Part shown: positions 1 to 13,508 of the stretch, piece after piece
How the letters are laid out: the number at the start of each line of letters is the position of its first letter
Position numbering within the stretch: the first letter of the stretch is position 1
Assembly: GCF_900324465.2 (NCBI RefSeq)
Contig: NC_046632.1
Span: forward strand, 17,287,871-17,351,870
Length of the DNA stretch: 64,000 nt
Source: Anabas testudineus
Taxonomy: Eukaryota; Chordata; Actinopteri; Anabantiformes; Anabantidae
Reading direction: 5' to 3'
Translations under genes and position numbers: made by a program
The notes under the pieces: model-generated
What the model saw: only the letters and a program-made list of their open reading frames with translations
What the model was told of the DNA's origin: nothing
Databases searched by the model: none

Positions 1-599
1 ACAATATCAGGGTAACAGGTACATTTGAGATTTCATGTGCACTTACAGCTCTCATTGTTTGCAAATGTTTGAGCAACCCTTTTATAATTATATTGGTGAT
101 TTATTTTTAATAAAGAGAACACAACCTTTGTAGGATTTAGAACAATATTTGCAACGAAAATGTAAAATACTTTATATTTATCATGTGACACATTGAAGAA
201 AAATGAAAGCACAGCAGTGGTTGCACTATCAACTAAAGTAAACTATTGAGTTTTCAAAGGTTTTTGTTATTTTTTAATATGCCCAGCAGATCTCTCTAAG
301 ATTTTTCTTGTTTTTCCACAACTCAAGTTCCACTGTTCCCCTATTATGTATAACAATTAAGCAACATTCACATGATTACTGCCATAGGTGTTAGTAGTAG
401 AAAACACATCTGCCAAGACAGCTACACTGAAACCCAAACAAAGAAACTTAGCCATACAGGCAAAGATCCCTGCTCAACATGACACAGCATGATGGAAATT
501 GATCATGTCGCCACACTTGTTACTGCAACCTCTGAACAGACTGAACTACTTTTACTGTTAAATAACATCAGCATGAAAATCTGACATCAAAGATAACAA
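1..599. other. Intergenic DNA upstream of the CYP2K array
   Basis: AT-rich sequence with no reading frame, RNA gene or repeat that I can support. It lies 5' of the promoter block that gene 1 shares with gene 2. Confidence 0.5.
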
Positions 600-839
600 A
601 GGTACAAACGTATCTCATTCACCTGAACAATGAAAGCACTCTTGTTTTGAGGAGCTGATAAACACACAGTTTTACTACACTTTGTGTGCACAACCTTTTC
701 CATTCTTTACCCCCCCATGGGCAGATCTGTTCCACTGACTAGCAGCTACAAAAGGCGGTCCTCCTGACCAACACACCCACACAGGACGGGAGTCTTATTC
801 TGTCAGTTCACTGTCAAGGACTCAGTTTGTTCTACAATC
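600..839 (+). promoter_or_regulatory. Promoter block of CYP2K gene 1
   Basis: This block is almost identical to the DNA before gene 2 (about 5750-5986) and recognisably similar to the DNA before gene 3. It holds a GAGCTGATAAA segment near 650 and a TATA-variant TACAAAAG at 747-754, 93 bp before the ATG. The same 93-bp spacing is kept in gene 2. Transcription probably starts near 780. The TATA role is inferred from conservation and position. Confidence 0.55.
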
Positions 840-3800
840 ATGGGCGTGTTAGATGTTTTTCTGCAGCACTCCAGTTCTACCTCCCTGTTTGGGGCTCTGG
901 TGGTCCTGCTGCTGATCTATATCATCTCTTCTTATATCTTCAGCTCCAAGGGGAATGGAAAAGATCCCCCAGGACCAAAACCACTTCCAGTGCTTGGTAA
1001 CCTGCTGCAGCTGGACCTAGAGAGACCGTACAACACATTGATGGAGGTGAGTGGCTGGAGGAGTTTTCAGCAGCTGGATGAGTTTGATTTAACTTTTTCA
1101 ACTTGTCAGATTTCTTGTGTGTTTATATACCCATCAGCGGGTTAGCATGGAAAAAATAATGTGTCCCGGCCATGATCCATAGTTTTATAATTATTATCAT
1201 ATTCTTTTATGTTCCTGTTCTTAGCTTTCCAAAAAATACGGGTCAGTGTTCACTGTCTATTTTGGATCCCAAAAAGTGGTGGTCCTCGCAGGATATAAGA
1301 CAGTGAAGGAGGCTCTCGTAAACCATGGTGAAGAGTTTGGAGATAGAGATTTATTTCAGATTGTGAAGGACTTCAATCGAGGACATGGTAAAGAAAGGCA
1401 AAAACTGAGCTTTTTGCATGTAGATTTTCATTTCCCCGTTTAATACTTTTGCACTTTTGTTCACATGTTTTGTCATATTACTTAATCCCAGGTGTTTTAT
1501 GGTCCAATGGTGATGCATGGAAAGAGATGAGACGCTTTGCATTGACAAACATGAGAGACTTTGGAATGGGCAAGAAGGCCTGTGAGGACAAGATCGCTGA
1601 GGAATGTGACTACCTCATTGAAGTGTTCAAGAAATATAAAGGTAGGTTTGTTATTAAGACCAACTGCATGCTTAGTAACACGTGATATTATTTTTTGTTT
1701 CCCTCTTTTGTTGCAGGTGAACCCTTTGATACAACCCAACCAATGAACTACGCAGTCTCTAATATCATCTGCTCAATAGTTTACGGCAGCAGATTTGAAT
1801 ATGATGATCCAAAGTTCACATCACTTGTAGACAGAGTAAACAGAAACATTCAACTTTTAGGCTCCCCAGCCATACAGGTATCTTTCATATTGTTTTTGCA
1901 TTTTGATTTTAGTGCATGTAAAATATAAACTGTTGTAGGGTCATTTGTTTATTATTTAATTTGTTCAACAGGTATACAACCTGTTCCCCTGGATCGGCAA
2001 ATGGTTTAGTTACAGGAAAGAATTCGAGACATTGTTTAACGCTAACAAGAACCAGAATTTACAGATGTTCAGTCACTTGAAAGAGTCTCTCAATCCGGAC
2101 ATGTGCAGAGGGATAGTAGACGCCTTTCTGGCCAAGAAGCAAACTCTGGAGGTTGGTGAGCTTTTACTATTTTGCTGACTTCTATTATTTCACTTGAATT
2201 TAGGATTAAACACGTGTGTGGGATGAACATGTGGGCATCAACTTTACACTTTTGAGTTCAACATTAGCCACTTTTTGGTTTCTGCATCATTTTATCTGCT
2301 TGATGCTTGATTTGTTGCCGTACAAACTCTAAGGCTGTGGGTTGCCGGTTCCTTAACTTTGTGCCTCCTGGTAGTTTGTCGACTTGTTGTGTCTCTGTCT
2401 ACAGACCTTCTTGGCCAAAATATTTTATAATCTTGAGTCACTGATATTAATTAATATTAATTAGTCTTCAAAAAAGATCTGTTCAATAACTGCACAGATT
2501 CATCTTTACCTGCAGGAATCTGGAGTTACCAACAGTCACTTCAACGATGATCATCTCTTTGCAATAGTTCTTGATCTCTTTGCTGCTGGCACTGATACAA
2601 CAGCAACAACACTGAGATGGGCACTTCTGCTAATGGCCAAATATCCAAAAATACAAGGTAATGAGCTTCAGGCGCCTGTAGTTAGTATAGACATAAGACA
2701 TAGGCTTTATCTTCACAGAAGTCAGCTTAAACCTTTTTAATCGACAGACCAGGTCCAGGAGGAGATCAGCAGGGTGATAGGAAGTCGTCAGGTGCAGGTC
2801 GAGGACAGGAGGAACCTGCCCTTCACTGATGCTGTCATCCATGAGACACAGAGACTGGCCAACATCGTCCCCATGGCACTTCCTCATAAAACGAGCCAAG
2901 ACGTCACCTTTCAGGGTCACTTCATTAAGAAGGTCAGAATGAATAAAACAATAAATAAAAAGCAGCAACCAAAAGTAATGAAAACAAGATCATTAAAAAT
3001 AGCTTCGTAATAATAATAAGAACATGTTACAATGACAGAAAAGGTCATGTGAATCGTAACTTCAGTACCTTCACCATCATTTACGTTCGGTGTTTGCATG
3101 CTTCATTTTTAAGAACATAAAAGCAGTTAGAATGGTGCTTGGAAAATTGTGAACCCTTACGAATTCTCTCTATTTCTGCGAACTGTAAATGTGATCAGAT
3201 TGTACAGATAAGACAAACTAAAAACGTTTTTATTACTACTTTAGTATTTATTACTACTCTGGAAAATCCTGTGTGGTAAAAATAATTAAACCCATGATAT
3301 ACAGTAACGGTTCATGAGCCCCCACACATCAGCTCGGAGGATTGAAACCCATTTGTTCTCACAGAACAGCTTCAACTTACAGATGCTCAGTTCAACCAAA
3401 TGACAAAGCAAACTGAATACTTTTGGTTGTAGAGAATTTCTCTCAACATATAAATTGATCAAGTTTTAGTGTCATTTATTTAATTCAATTTATCTTGAAT
3501 GTATTTTCTTTTAAGGTGTTTATTTCTATGTAATTTAAACAGAATACTGTTGTTAAGCACTTGTAAAGGTTTTGTTTTGGATCGTCTACAGGGGACCACT
3601 GTGTATCCTCTCTTGACGTCTGTCCTGTATGATGAGACTGAGTGGGAGAAGCCACACTCCTTCTATCCTGCTCACTTCCTGGACAAAGATGGAAAGTTTG
3701 TTAAGAGAGACGCCTTCATGCCTTTTTCTGCAGGTTTGTGAGCTCTGTCATTGCTTCTTGTTGAAGTTCATTCGTTTGTAGCTGATATTCACTTTTTCCT

Positions 3801-4004
3801 TTGTTGTCTCTCACAGGTCGCAGGATTTGTGTCGGGGAGGGTTTGGCCAGGATGGAGCTCTTCATCTTCCTCACCACCCTCATGCAGCGCTTTCGTTTCA
3901 CTCCTCCACCTGGAGTTTCAGAGGAGGAACTGGATCTGACTCCACGTGTGGGCTTCACCCTCAACCCTTCATCCCATAAACTGTGCGCTGTTTCCCATGT
4001 GTGA
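840..4004 (+). CDS. cyp2k: CYP2K-type cytochrome P450, gene 1 of the array
   Basis: Nine exons: 840-1046, 1225-1387, 1492-1641, 1717-1877, 1972-2151, 2516-2657, 2748-2932, 3592-3733, 3817-4004. They join in phase to 505 residues, the usual length for CYP2. A microsomal anchor (about 13-34) precedes the proline hinge PPGPKPLP (43-50). The I-helix carries AGTDTT (311-316), the K-helix ETQR (367-370), and the haem loop [12 protein letters not shown] has its ligand Cys at 448. The family is an endoplasmic-reticulum monooxygenase that takes electrons from NADPH-P450 reductase and acts on lipids and xenobiotics. The close match to trout-type CYP2K1 sequence, as I recall it, places it in CYP2K. Its substrate cannot be read from sequence. 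Exon 1 and the promoter resemble gene 2, whereas exon 4 and exon 7 resemble gene 3, so the gene looks mosaic. The haem-loop CVGEG is unique here; most of the other copies read CLGES. Confidence 0.93.
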
Positions 4005-5749
4005 AAATGCTGATTCCCTCAGCTTGACTTTTTAAGAACAGTACATAAAAAAAGGATCCTGTAAAGGAAAATATAACTGCTGCATAGCTACAACAACTCA
4101 CTTCCTGTTTATCTTTATTGATGTAATTCTAACTTTTGAAGACCAAATGAAGGGGACAATGCACTGCACATGGTAATTTACTAAATTGCTGTATTTTCCT
4201 TATAAAATACTTCTTAACTGTTTGACTTCTTCTGCATCCCCAGTACGTTATACCTTAAATACAAGTCATAGCACAGAAGCAAAAACAGCAAAATACTATT
4301 ATATGTGATGTAATTAGGAAACAGATCTACGAGGTCAAGTCTGAGTTTCCCTAAAACCCCAAAATGAGTTATGTGTGCTGTAGTCATGATGTGCATCAAG
4401 TAAAAAAGTGCCATTTTGGAATGATTACATTATTAATTATGACTTATTCTTATTGCAGTATTCATAAAATATGCAGTCTGCAATATTATCTGTCATATGG
4501 CCATATTTATAACAACATTTTAATATGATATTCAAGAGTTTACATCATTGGTAGGCTGCACAATTTAATTTCAATAAATGCATAATTTGGTTTTGTAATA
4601 AGGTGCATCATTTCTCTACCGTGCCTGAAATATTAATAAGTAAACAATTGCACTATTGCACATACATGAAAATTAAAAATATAAAATAGAACTGAGCTGT
4701 GATTGTCTTAATAATTGTGGTGTGAGCACAATAATCAGGGAAAATAAGGAAAAATAAGAAAACAGGGACCTCTGGTGACCGGAGAAGGGAAGAGAAGGAC
4801 AGAGCTGTGCCAGTCAAAGTTAATCAAAATGAGTAAATCATTTGATTAATACCCCACCCCAGCCCAACACTGGATAGACAGCTGACAATAAATAGACGGC
4901 TGAAAACTGAGCTGTGGATAAAACAGTACTGAAAATGAATACAGCTGATGTTTAATTTGTATTGAATATTAAGTTATGCAGGAATATGTTCAGCACCAGA
5001 GGTTTAAACAATTTTTTTATTAGTAATCTGCAAATACTGTAAGATGAGCATAAAACGGCTTTTAACAGCACTTTTCAACACATGTAAAACATTTACACAT
5101 GTTATAATCTGGACAAAAGCATTGATTTTAAATACACTTTTAAAGTTGATGGTGTAAAGTCAGCAGAATAAAGATAATTGTGGGTGAAAGGTGTAGCAGA
5201 CCAAAGGTAAAGGCTGACACTGTGACAGTCTTTTCTCTGGATGAATCTTGATTTATGTATGTTATGTAAAGTCACATAAGCTAAACTATAAAACTGACTG
5301 AACGAGGTTGATCTTTTACCAGTGTTTACGGTTTATACTGTAGGTAAAAGGTACCTGAGACTGTGTGTATAAGGTGTGTGTGTAGTTATACAGTACACGT
5401 ATGTAGTGCCATACAGTTGTAGTGGAAGACCTACTGATCATTTCATTCAATGATCACCAACTCAGCTGTCACTGCTGTTGTTCCTGTAACCTCTGTCCTT
5501 CTGAAAACATGACATTGTGAAGATAACAGAAGTGCAAACTGACCTGAACAAACAAAACAGCTGCCACAGGATTCAGATTCAGATTTAGTATCAATCATAT
5601 ACAAATATATCAAACCCTGCACGTTCCTCATGTGTGGAAATCTGTCCACGGATAGCAGATTATAAGCAGATGATAATTCCCCTCTTTACTAACTGTCACA
5701 TTCCCAGTGACGTTCATTAATGTGTGATGATGATCAAGTAAAGATAACA
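4005..5749. other. Intergenic DNA between CYP2K genes 1 and 2
   Basis: AT-rich spacer holding the 3' UTR of gene 1; a possible AATAAA lies near 4573. No coding potential or recognisable mobile element was seen. Confidence 0.45.
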
Positions 5750-5986
5750 AAAGTGCAAACTCATCTCATTCACCTGAACAATGAAAGCACTCTTTAAGGA
5801 GCTGATAAAGACACAGTTTTACTACACCCTGTGTGCACAACCTTTTCCATGCTTTGCCCCCCCATGGGCAGATCTGTTCCACTGACTAGCAGCTACAAAA
5901 GGCGGTCCTCCTGACCAACACACTCACACAGGACAGGAGTCTTATTCTGTCAGTTCACTGTGAAGGACTCAGTTTGTTCTACAATC
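5750..5986 (+). promoter_or_regulatory. Promoter block of CYP2K gene 2
   Basis: Near-duplicate of the block before gene 1, with the same GAGCTGATAAA segment and TACAAAAG at 5894-5901, again 93 bp before the start codon. The promoter was therefore copied together with the gene. Confidence 0.55.
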
Positions 5987-8533
5987 ATGGGCGTGTTAGA
6001 TGTTTTTCTGCAGCACTCCAGTTCTGCCTCCCTGTTTGGGGCTCTGGTGGTCCTGCTGCTGGTCTATATCATCTCCTCTTATATCTTCAGCTCCAAGGGG
6101 AATGGGAAAGATCCTCCGGGACCAAAACCACTTCCAGTGCTTGGTAACCTGCTGCAGCTGGACCTAGAGAGACCGTACAACACATTGATGGAGGTGAGTG
6201 GCTGGAGGAGTTTTCAGCAGCTGGATGTGTCTGATTTAACTTTGTCAACTTGTCGACTTTCTTGCGAGTTGTGTTATTCATGATGTGCTCCTGCTTTCAG
6301 CTTTCCAAGAAATATGGATCAGTGTTCACTGTCTATTTGGGATCCAGTAAAGTGGTGGTTCTAACAGGATACAAGACAGTGAAGGAGGCGCTTGTAGATT
6401 ATGCTGAAGAGTTTGGAGACAGAGACCAAATTCAAATTCTGAATGAAATCAACAAAGGACACGGTAAAGACAAGCAACATCTGAGCTTCACCCAACTAAT
6501 CATCCTTTTGCTATTTCACACTTTAACCCAGAATAATCAGCCGATCATTAGTTTTATTGATATGAGTTGACTCATTTCTTCTCAGGGGTTGTATGGTCTA
6601 ATGGAGAGTCCTGGAAAGAGATGAGACGCTTTGCTTTGACAAATCTAAGAGACTTTGGGATGGGTAAGAAGGCCTGTGAGGACAAAATCATTGAGGAATG
6701 TGACTACCTCATTGATGTGTTCAAGGCGTTTAAAGGTACGCACTTTAACATTTGACACCTTTCACATTTAATCATCACACCTTGGAATTTAGCTTTTCTT
6801 TCTTGTGTTGTTTGTTGCAGGTCAACCATTTGATACCACTCAGCCAATGAACTACGCAGTCTCTAATATCATCTGCTCCATGGTTTATGGAAACAGATTT
6901 GAATATGATGATCCAGAGTTCACATCCCTCGTAGACAGAACTAACAAAAACATTAAACTTTTGGGCTCCCGAGCCATAAGGGTATTACTTCAGAATGGAT
7001 CAGTTCAAAGGAAATGATCATGATCTTTTGCTGTATATTTTAATAATAATAATGACATTTTCTTTTGACAGATATACAACCTGTTCCCATGGATCGGTAA
7101 ATGGTTTAGTGAGTGGAAGGAGTTCAACATGTTGACTACTGCCAACAGGAACCAGAACTTACGGCTGCTTGGTCGTTTAAAAGAGACTCTCAATCCTCAG
7201 ATGTGCAGAGGCTTTGTGGACGCCTTTCTGATCCGAAAGCAAACTCTGGAGGTGGGAAGCTTTTCTGCTAACGTTGGTGTTTTCTCTGGATTAAAGCTTT
7301 TAAAATGTGTCCTTGCTGCTGCTGGGAGTGTGTTGGGAAGCCAGTGTGGTTCTCATTCATTCACAGCTGTTGTCCTGTCTCCACACTCCCTTGACTAAAA
7401 CATCAACTAATATTACAAATTAAGGTTTTTTTTCATCTGATTTGTTTGAATATCTGCTCTGATTTATGTTTATCTACAGGAGTCTGGGATTACCAATAAT
7501 CACTTCCATGATGAAAACATGATGGGGACAGTCTTCAATCTGTTTGCTGCTGGTACTGATACAACAGCGACAACACTGAGATGGGGACTTCTGCTAATGG
7601 CTAAAAATCCAAAAATACAAGGTAAAGGTTGCAAAAGACATCTGCAGTTATCATACTAAGAAGTTAAAACAAGTAACAACACATTAAAACCTTTCATCTC
7701 CCAGACCAGGTCCAGGAGGAGATCAACAGGGTGATAGGAAGTCGGCAGGTGAAGGTGGAGGACAGGAAGCACCTCCCCTTCACTGACGCTGTCATCCATG
7801 AGACACAGAGAGTGGCCACTGTCGCACCAACAGCACTTCCCCACAAAACGAGCCAAGACGTCACCTTCCAGGGCTACTTCATTAAAAAGGTCACATTCAT
7901 ACACTAACTAATTTCTACTTCTAAGACGTTTAGTGTTTTTTTTCTGTCAAAATAATTTTGAACGTATCGTCCACAGGGGACCACAGTGTATCCTCACTTG
8001 ATGTCTGTCCTGCAAGACGAAAACGAGTGGGAGAAGCCACACTCCTTCTATCCTGCTCACTTTCTGGACAAAGACGGGAAATTTGTCAAGCGAGATGCCT
8101 TCATGCCTTTTTCTGCAGGTTCGTGGACTCGGTCATGACTAATAAAGCTGTATGGACGGCTCACGGTCACTAGATGTCACTGTAGGACATGAAGCTGTCA
8201 AATCAAAGTGTCAATTAGAAAAAAAGATCCCATGCTTAACAAATTAAAGACCAAATATTGAATCAACAGATTTTGAACTGATCCTTCTTGTTGCTGTTGA
8301 CGTATTTGCAGATAATCTGAACTTTTTCCTTTGTGGTTCTCACAGGTCGAAGGATTTGTCTTGGAGAGAGTTTGGCCAGGATGGAGCTCTTCATCTTCTT
8401 CACCACCCTCCTGCAGCGCTTCCGTTTCACACCTCCTTCTGGAGTTTCAGAGGAGGAACTGGATCTGACTTCACGTGTGGGCTTCACCCTCAGTCCTTCA
8501 TCTCATAAACTGTGCGCTGTCTCCCGTATGTGA
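5987..8533 (+). CDS. cyp2k: CYP2K-type cytochrome P450, gene 2
   Basis: Exons: 5987-6193, 6301-6463, 6586-6735, 6821-6981, 7072-7251, 7480-7621, 7705-7889, 7977-8118, 8346-8533. They join in phase to 505 residues. The ATG at 5987 aligns with the starts of all the other copies and sits in a GG-following context. All P450 landmarks are present: hinge PPGPKPLP, I-helix AGTDTT, K-helix ETQR, and haem loop [12 protein letters not shown] with Cys 448. Exon 1 is nearly the same as in gene 1, but exon 7 has diverged ([19 protein letters not shown]) in the region that lines the active site in CYP2 enzymes. A different substrate range is plausible, though this is inference. An AATAAA at 8932-8937 is a candidate poly(A) signal. 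Confidence 0.93.
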
Positions 8534-8931
8534 ACAGATGAGCTCGAACATTGTTGCTGGCGAAGTACCAATAATAGAGAACAAGTTTTTCATCATGTTT
8601 TAACCAGATTATTCAGCTTTAGTAAAAGAACAACGCACTTTTTTTTATCATTGATGTTCTTTGTCTATGAATTACAAAAGGTGCCTTTAAAATTGAATCT
8701 AAGTGCTGCATCATAAAACCTAATCAGAGCCACAGGTTACTCATTAATGACGTTTCCATTCATCCAACTAGGAGAGCATTTGCTTTCATGCATAGCTCTT
8801 GATTTTTGGAGCCAAGAGTCATGTATTCCTGTCTTTCTATTCCCTCTAATTTATCCTTGTCCAGTTGAAAGAAAACTGTAGAACAGAAACACCGCTGTGT
8901 TCATTAATGCAGACAGATGTTTATGAAATGG

Positions 8932-8937
8932 AATAAA
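8932..8937 (+). promoter_or_regulatory. Candidate poly(A) signal of CYP2K gene 2
   Basis: AATAAA about 400 bp after the stop codon of gene 2. Placement only; there is no transcript evidence. Confidence 0.3.
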
Positions 8938-10490
8938 ATAAGTGAATAAACACACAACATATTTATACTATTATTGACACCAAAGGGTTCCTTTAGCATC
9001 CTGCTAAGTGATGCGTGATGCTGTGTGATGATAACACGTTGCTGAATGAATGACACTGTACAATCTGCAATTGTGTACAGAGAGTAATAAACCTGAGGTC
9101 AGTGACATTTAAAGTGATGCTGATAATGAAGAGAGCAAATCTTAATCTCAACAATATTGATGCAGTTTCTATTGACTTAAAATGTTCTATCAAAGTTGGA
9201 ACTGGACAATTTCTCGATCTGATGGTCTGAAACCATTACGATGGGCTTGTTCTGTGTCTACTTGATGTTTTTAGCTTCCTGTGTCTCCTTTTATTTCTTA
9301 ATTCACCATCTGAAACCAAAATTCTTGCAAGACATTGGTGTAGTCCATGAAGAGCTTTATTCAAACCAATTCTACAACAATTTAACAAACCATGAATGAA
9401 GCTTTGGGACATTTGCAATTACTAGAAAATAAAAAAGAAATAACAGCTTCAAATCACCAAGCTGCAGAAAATGTACTTTACTTTTACCTGACTGGACACA
9501 CACGTCGATTTCAAAACACATGAAACCTTTCAACTTGTTTTTATAAAGTCAGCACTTTAAAGGAGAGATGAAATGTACAAGAGAACAAAGTTAAATGACT
9601 GATATCAAACTGTTAGATTACAATCTTTGTCCCAGCTGAAGATCTCGATTCATGCTTGAAATAAAATACTTTTTTTATACAGTCAGAGTCAGACAAGGTA
9701 AGTTAATCATTTACAACGGTTTCCATTTTCTAGGTTAAAGGCGCTGAGGTTGTGTGTGTGTGTCTGCAGATCTTCTTTAATTGGACTATTACAAGCACAG
9801 CCTCTCTACATAGAACATAATTCACAGTATGTTCAACCCTTTGGCAGATACCAGAGCTTGCAAACTCTTTTTAGCTAATCGTCTCAGTTCTTCTATTTAG
9901 TATCATGCTTCTCTGTAAAAGGCCTCCACTTCACTTTCTAAGACAAAAGACTTGCTGCAGGCTTGTGTGATTGGTATTTTCCACTGACGTTCTGTCGCAG
10001 TTCTTCGATTTTATGGCAGAGATAAAGGTGAGGTTTTATTTTATAGACTCTTCCATAAAAATGGTTTGTGCAAGCGCCCATGTTCCTACAGACTTTTTGC
10101 AGTCAAATGCAGTTTTTGATTTGCCTTTCTGATCAATTCACTGGCAGAATTTCAAGCAGATCTCATCTTGACATCCACACTTCCCTAAAATGTGATCTGT
10201 TAAGTGAGTGTTTGCATTTGAGGAGTCAGAATACAACAAACTAAATCCAATGTGCTCTCATATCCAGCGAACTGAATCAGTTACTACTCTTTGAGCACCA
10301 ACATTTTTGGTTAGTGTAGCTATTTATATCTTTAAAATATGCTGAATCCAACATTTATTTTTTAGTCCAAACACCAGAATCCACATAAAACAGCATCAGC
10401 TAAAACACCTGGGCACTCAACAACCTCTGCAACCTCTGTACAGACTTAATGACTGTCATTGTCTGTCAGGTCAGATTGATTACTCAACAT
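8938..10490. other. Intergenic DNA between CYP2K genes 2 and 3
   Basis: No gene or clear repeat is visible apart from a short TG run near 9755. The final 240 bp before gene 3 resemble the promoters of genes 1 and 2. Confidence 0.4.
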
Positions 10491-10731
10491 TTACAATGAG
10501 AACAGTGGAAACCTATCTCATTAACCTCAATAAGCAAAGCACTCTTGTGAAAAGAGCTGATAAAGACAGTTTAACTACACCCTATGTGCAAACCTGTGGG
10601 CAGGTCTGTGCTACCGACTGGCAGCTACAAAAGACAGTCCTCTTCACTAAAACACACACAAAGCTGCAGGCAGCAGGGCACAAGTCTTATTCTGTCAGTT
10701 CACACTGAACGACACAGTTTACTTTAAAATC
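10491..10731 (+). promoter_or_regulatory. Promoter block of CYP2K gene 3
   Basis: A diverged version of the gene 1/2 block. It keeps the AGCTGATAAAGACAG segment and TACAAAAG (10626-10633), 106 bp before the ATG, plus the CTTATTCTGTCAGTTCAC element just before the start. Confidence 0.5.
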
Positions 10732-13508
10732 ATGGGGATGTTAGATGTTTTTCTCCAGCAGTCCATCTCTGCCTCCCTGCTGGGACCTCTGGTGATCCTG
10801 CTGCTGGTCTATATCATCTCCTCCAACTTCCGTTCCCACAAGGGTGGAAAAGATCCTCCAGGACCAAAACCACTTCCAGTGCTTGGTAACCTGCTGCAGC
10901 TGGACCTCAAGAGACCATACAACACATTAGTGGAGGTGAAGCAGTTAGTTTCATTAGTTTTCAGCTATTTCAACTTGCCAGGTTGTGCTGTTTAAGATAT
11001 ATGAGTCATTAATATGCACCTGATTTTAGTTTTCCAAGAAATACGGATCAGTGTTCACCATCTACTTGGGATCCAAAAAAGTGGTGGTCCTTGCTGGATA
11101 CAAGACAGTGAAGGAGGCTCTTGTTGATCACGCTGAAGAGTTCGGAGACAGAGATCAAATAGAAATTGTTAAAGAGTTTAACAAAGGACATGGTAGGCAA
11201 TGAGAAAACCCATTTTCCAAATAACTGTTGATTTAATAAATCAGCTCACTGACATATTGACATGTTTGTTGAAACACTCAGGGGTCATATGGGCCAATGG
11301 GGATTCATGGAAAGAGTTGAGGCGCTTTGCTTTGACAAACCTCAGAGACTTTGGGATGGGTAAGAAGGCCTGTGAGGACAAAATCATTGAGGAATGTCAC
11401 TATCTCATGGAAGTGTTCAGGACGTTTAAAGGTAAGTATGATGTATGACAACCACCTGTTGAGTACCACTTCACGCCATAAAGAAAAGTCTAATATCGTT
11501 TCTTTTGTTGCAGGTGAATCGTTTGATACAACCCAACCAATGAACTACGCAGTCTCTAATATCATCTGCTCAATAGTTTACGGCAGCAGATTTGAATATG
11601 ATGATCCAGAGTTCACATCACTCGTAGACAGAACTAACAGAAACATTCAACTCTTGGGCTCCCCGTCCATACAGGTATCAGGTCGTGTGATTTTAATGGA
11701 CATGAAACTAATTATTGCAGGGGGATGGAATAATTATTATCAGTTTTCACTTTCTTTATAAAAGTTCACATGCAAATTATTTTGTTTGACAGGTTTACAA
11801 CCTGTTCCCATGGATCGGCAAATGGTTCAGTAGCAGGAAGGAAATCGAGACGTTGTTTCAAGCCAACCAGAACCAGAACCTACGGCTCTTCAGTCGTTTG
11901 AAAGAGACTCTCAATCCGCAGATGTGCAGAGGCTTTGTGGATGCTTTCCTGGTCCGAAAACAAAATGTGCAGGTTGGGAATCTGTTGTTTTTAGTTATAT
12001 CTATTACTTTGTTCAAAACATTATGTTGGATTAACATGTGGACAACATTAAAATACAAAGTCCAGGTGCTGCCTATAATTTATGACTTTATGCACCACTA
12101 GTGTGTGAACTGCACCTGCACTGTAACAGTAAATTTGACCTTTTCTTCATGCACATTGTTGAGGTCATACACTGATGACTCCCATTCCCTCCACATACAG
12201 GTGTTATGACAATGTTTTGTCATATTACTTGTGTCTAATGACTTTTTTGATCTATGTCACTCTAAGCAAAGTCACATATCTGAGTTTTTGATCAGATTTG
12301 TTTCAATATCTGCTCTGCAGAAAACTGGGATTACCAATAATCCCTTCCACAATGAAAACATGATGGCGACAGTTCTTAATCTCTTTGCTGCTGGCACTGA
12401 CACAACAGCGACAACACTGAGATGGGGACTTCTGCTAATGGCTAAATATCCCAAAATACAAGGTACAAGCTTTCATACAGAAAAAAGAAAGAAAGCAGAA
12501 GAACCTCAAAGCAACACAAACATCGTTTTAAAAACTGTTTGTGCCCCAGACCAGGTCCAGGAGGAGATCAGCAGGGTGATAGGAAGTCGTCAGGTGCAGG
12601 TCGAGGACAGGAAGAACATGCCCTTCACTGATGCTGTCATCCATGAGACACAGAGACTGGCCAACATCGTACCCATGGCGATTCCTCACAGAACGAGCCA
12701 AGACGTCACCTTTCAGGGTCACTTCATTAAGAAGGTTGGATGTGCAGTAGTTTTCTAATCTATGGATTTGTATCTAAATACTGTGTAATCAGCTGAGGGC
12801 ATCTCAAGATGTATTCTGTATTTTTTAACTGTTGAGGTGTCCAGATCATTGTGGTCCTGCACACTACTTAAATATGCATTTCTGTACCTCTGTGTGTTAT
12901 TTATTGAATAATATTTCTCCATCTTTGTCTAATGGTTTGCTCGTCTCATGTCTCACATCAAACATTTCATGTTTTAATATTCAGATTTCAAAATGTCACT
13001 TAATATAGACTATTTAGTATGCAGTCATTTTTCAAGTTCTAGTTCTAATTACATCGTCTAGTTCTATATAGAAAATATACTATCTCGTCCACAGGGGACC
13101 ACTGTGTATCCTCTCTTGACGTCTGTCCTGTATGATGAGACTGAGTGGGAGAAACCACACTCCTTCTATCCTGCTCACTTCCTGGACAAAGATGGAAAGT
13201 TCGTTAAGAGAGACGCCTTCATGCCTTTTTCTGCAGGTTTGTGAACGCTGTCATTACCTCTTGTTAATGTTCACTTGTTTGCAGATGATATGAAACTTCT
13301 TCCTTTTCTCCCTTTTGCAGGTCGTAGGATTTGTCTCGGAGAGAGTTTGGCCAGGATGGAGCTCTTCATCTTCCTCACCACCCTCCTGCAGCGATTTCGT
13401 TTCACTCCTCCTTCTGGAGTTTCTGAGGAAGAACTGGATCTGACTCCACGTGTTGGTTTTACCCTCAACCCTTCATCTCATAAACTGTGTGCTGTCTCCC
13501 GTATGTGA
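10732..13508 (+). CDS. cyp2k: CYP2K-type cytochrome P450, gene 3
   Basis: Exons: 10732-10935, 11030-11192, 11282-11431, 11514-11674, 11793-11972, 12321-12462, 12550-12734, 13095-13236, 13321-13508. They join in phase to 504 residues; exon 1 is one codon shorter than in most copies. The hinge PPGPKPLP, I-helix AGTDTT, K-helix ETQR and haem loop [12 protein letters not shown] (Cys 447) are intact. Exon 2 begins FSKKY where most copies have LSKKY. Exon 6 begins KTGITNN, unlike the ESG start of most copies. Exon 4 is nearly identical to that of gene 1, which suggests exchange between the two. Confidence 0.93.

Noticed and set aside
5960-5986. Longer N-terminus for CYP2K gene 2
   Set aside because: It begins at GTG. 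The ATG at 5987 aligns with the start codons of the other copies and directly precedes the membrane anchor.
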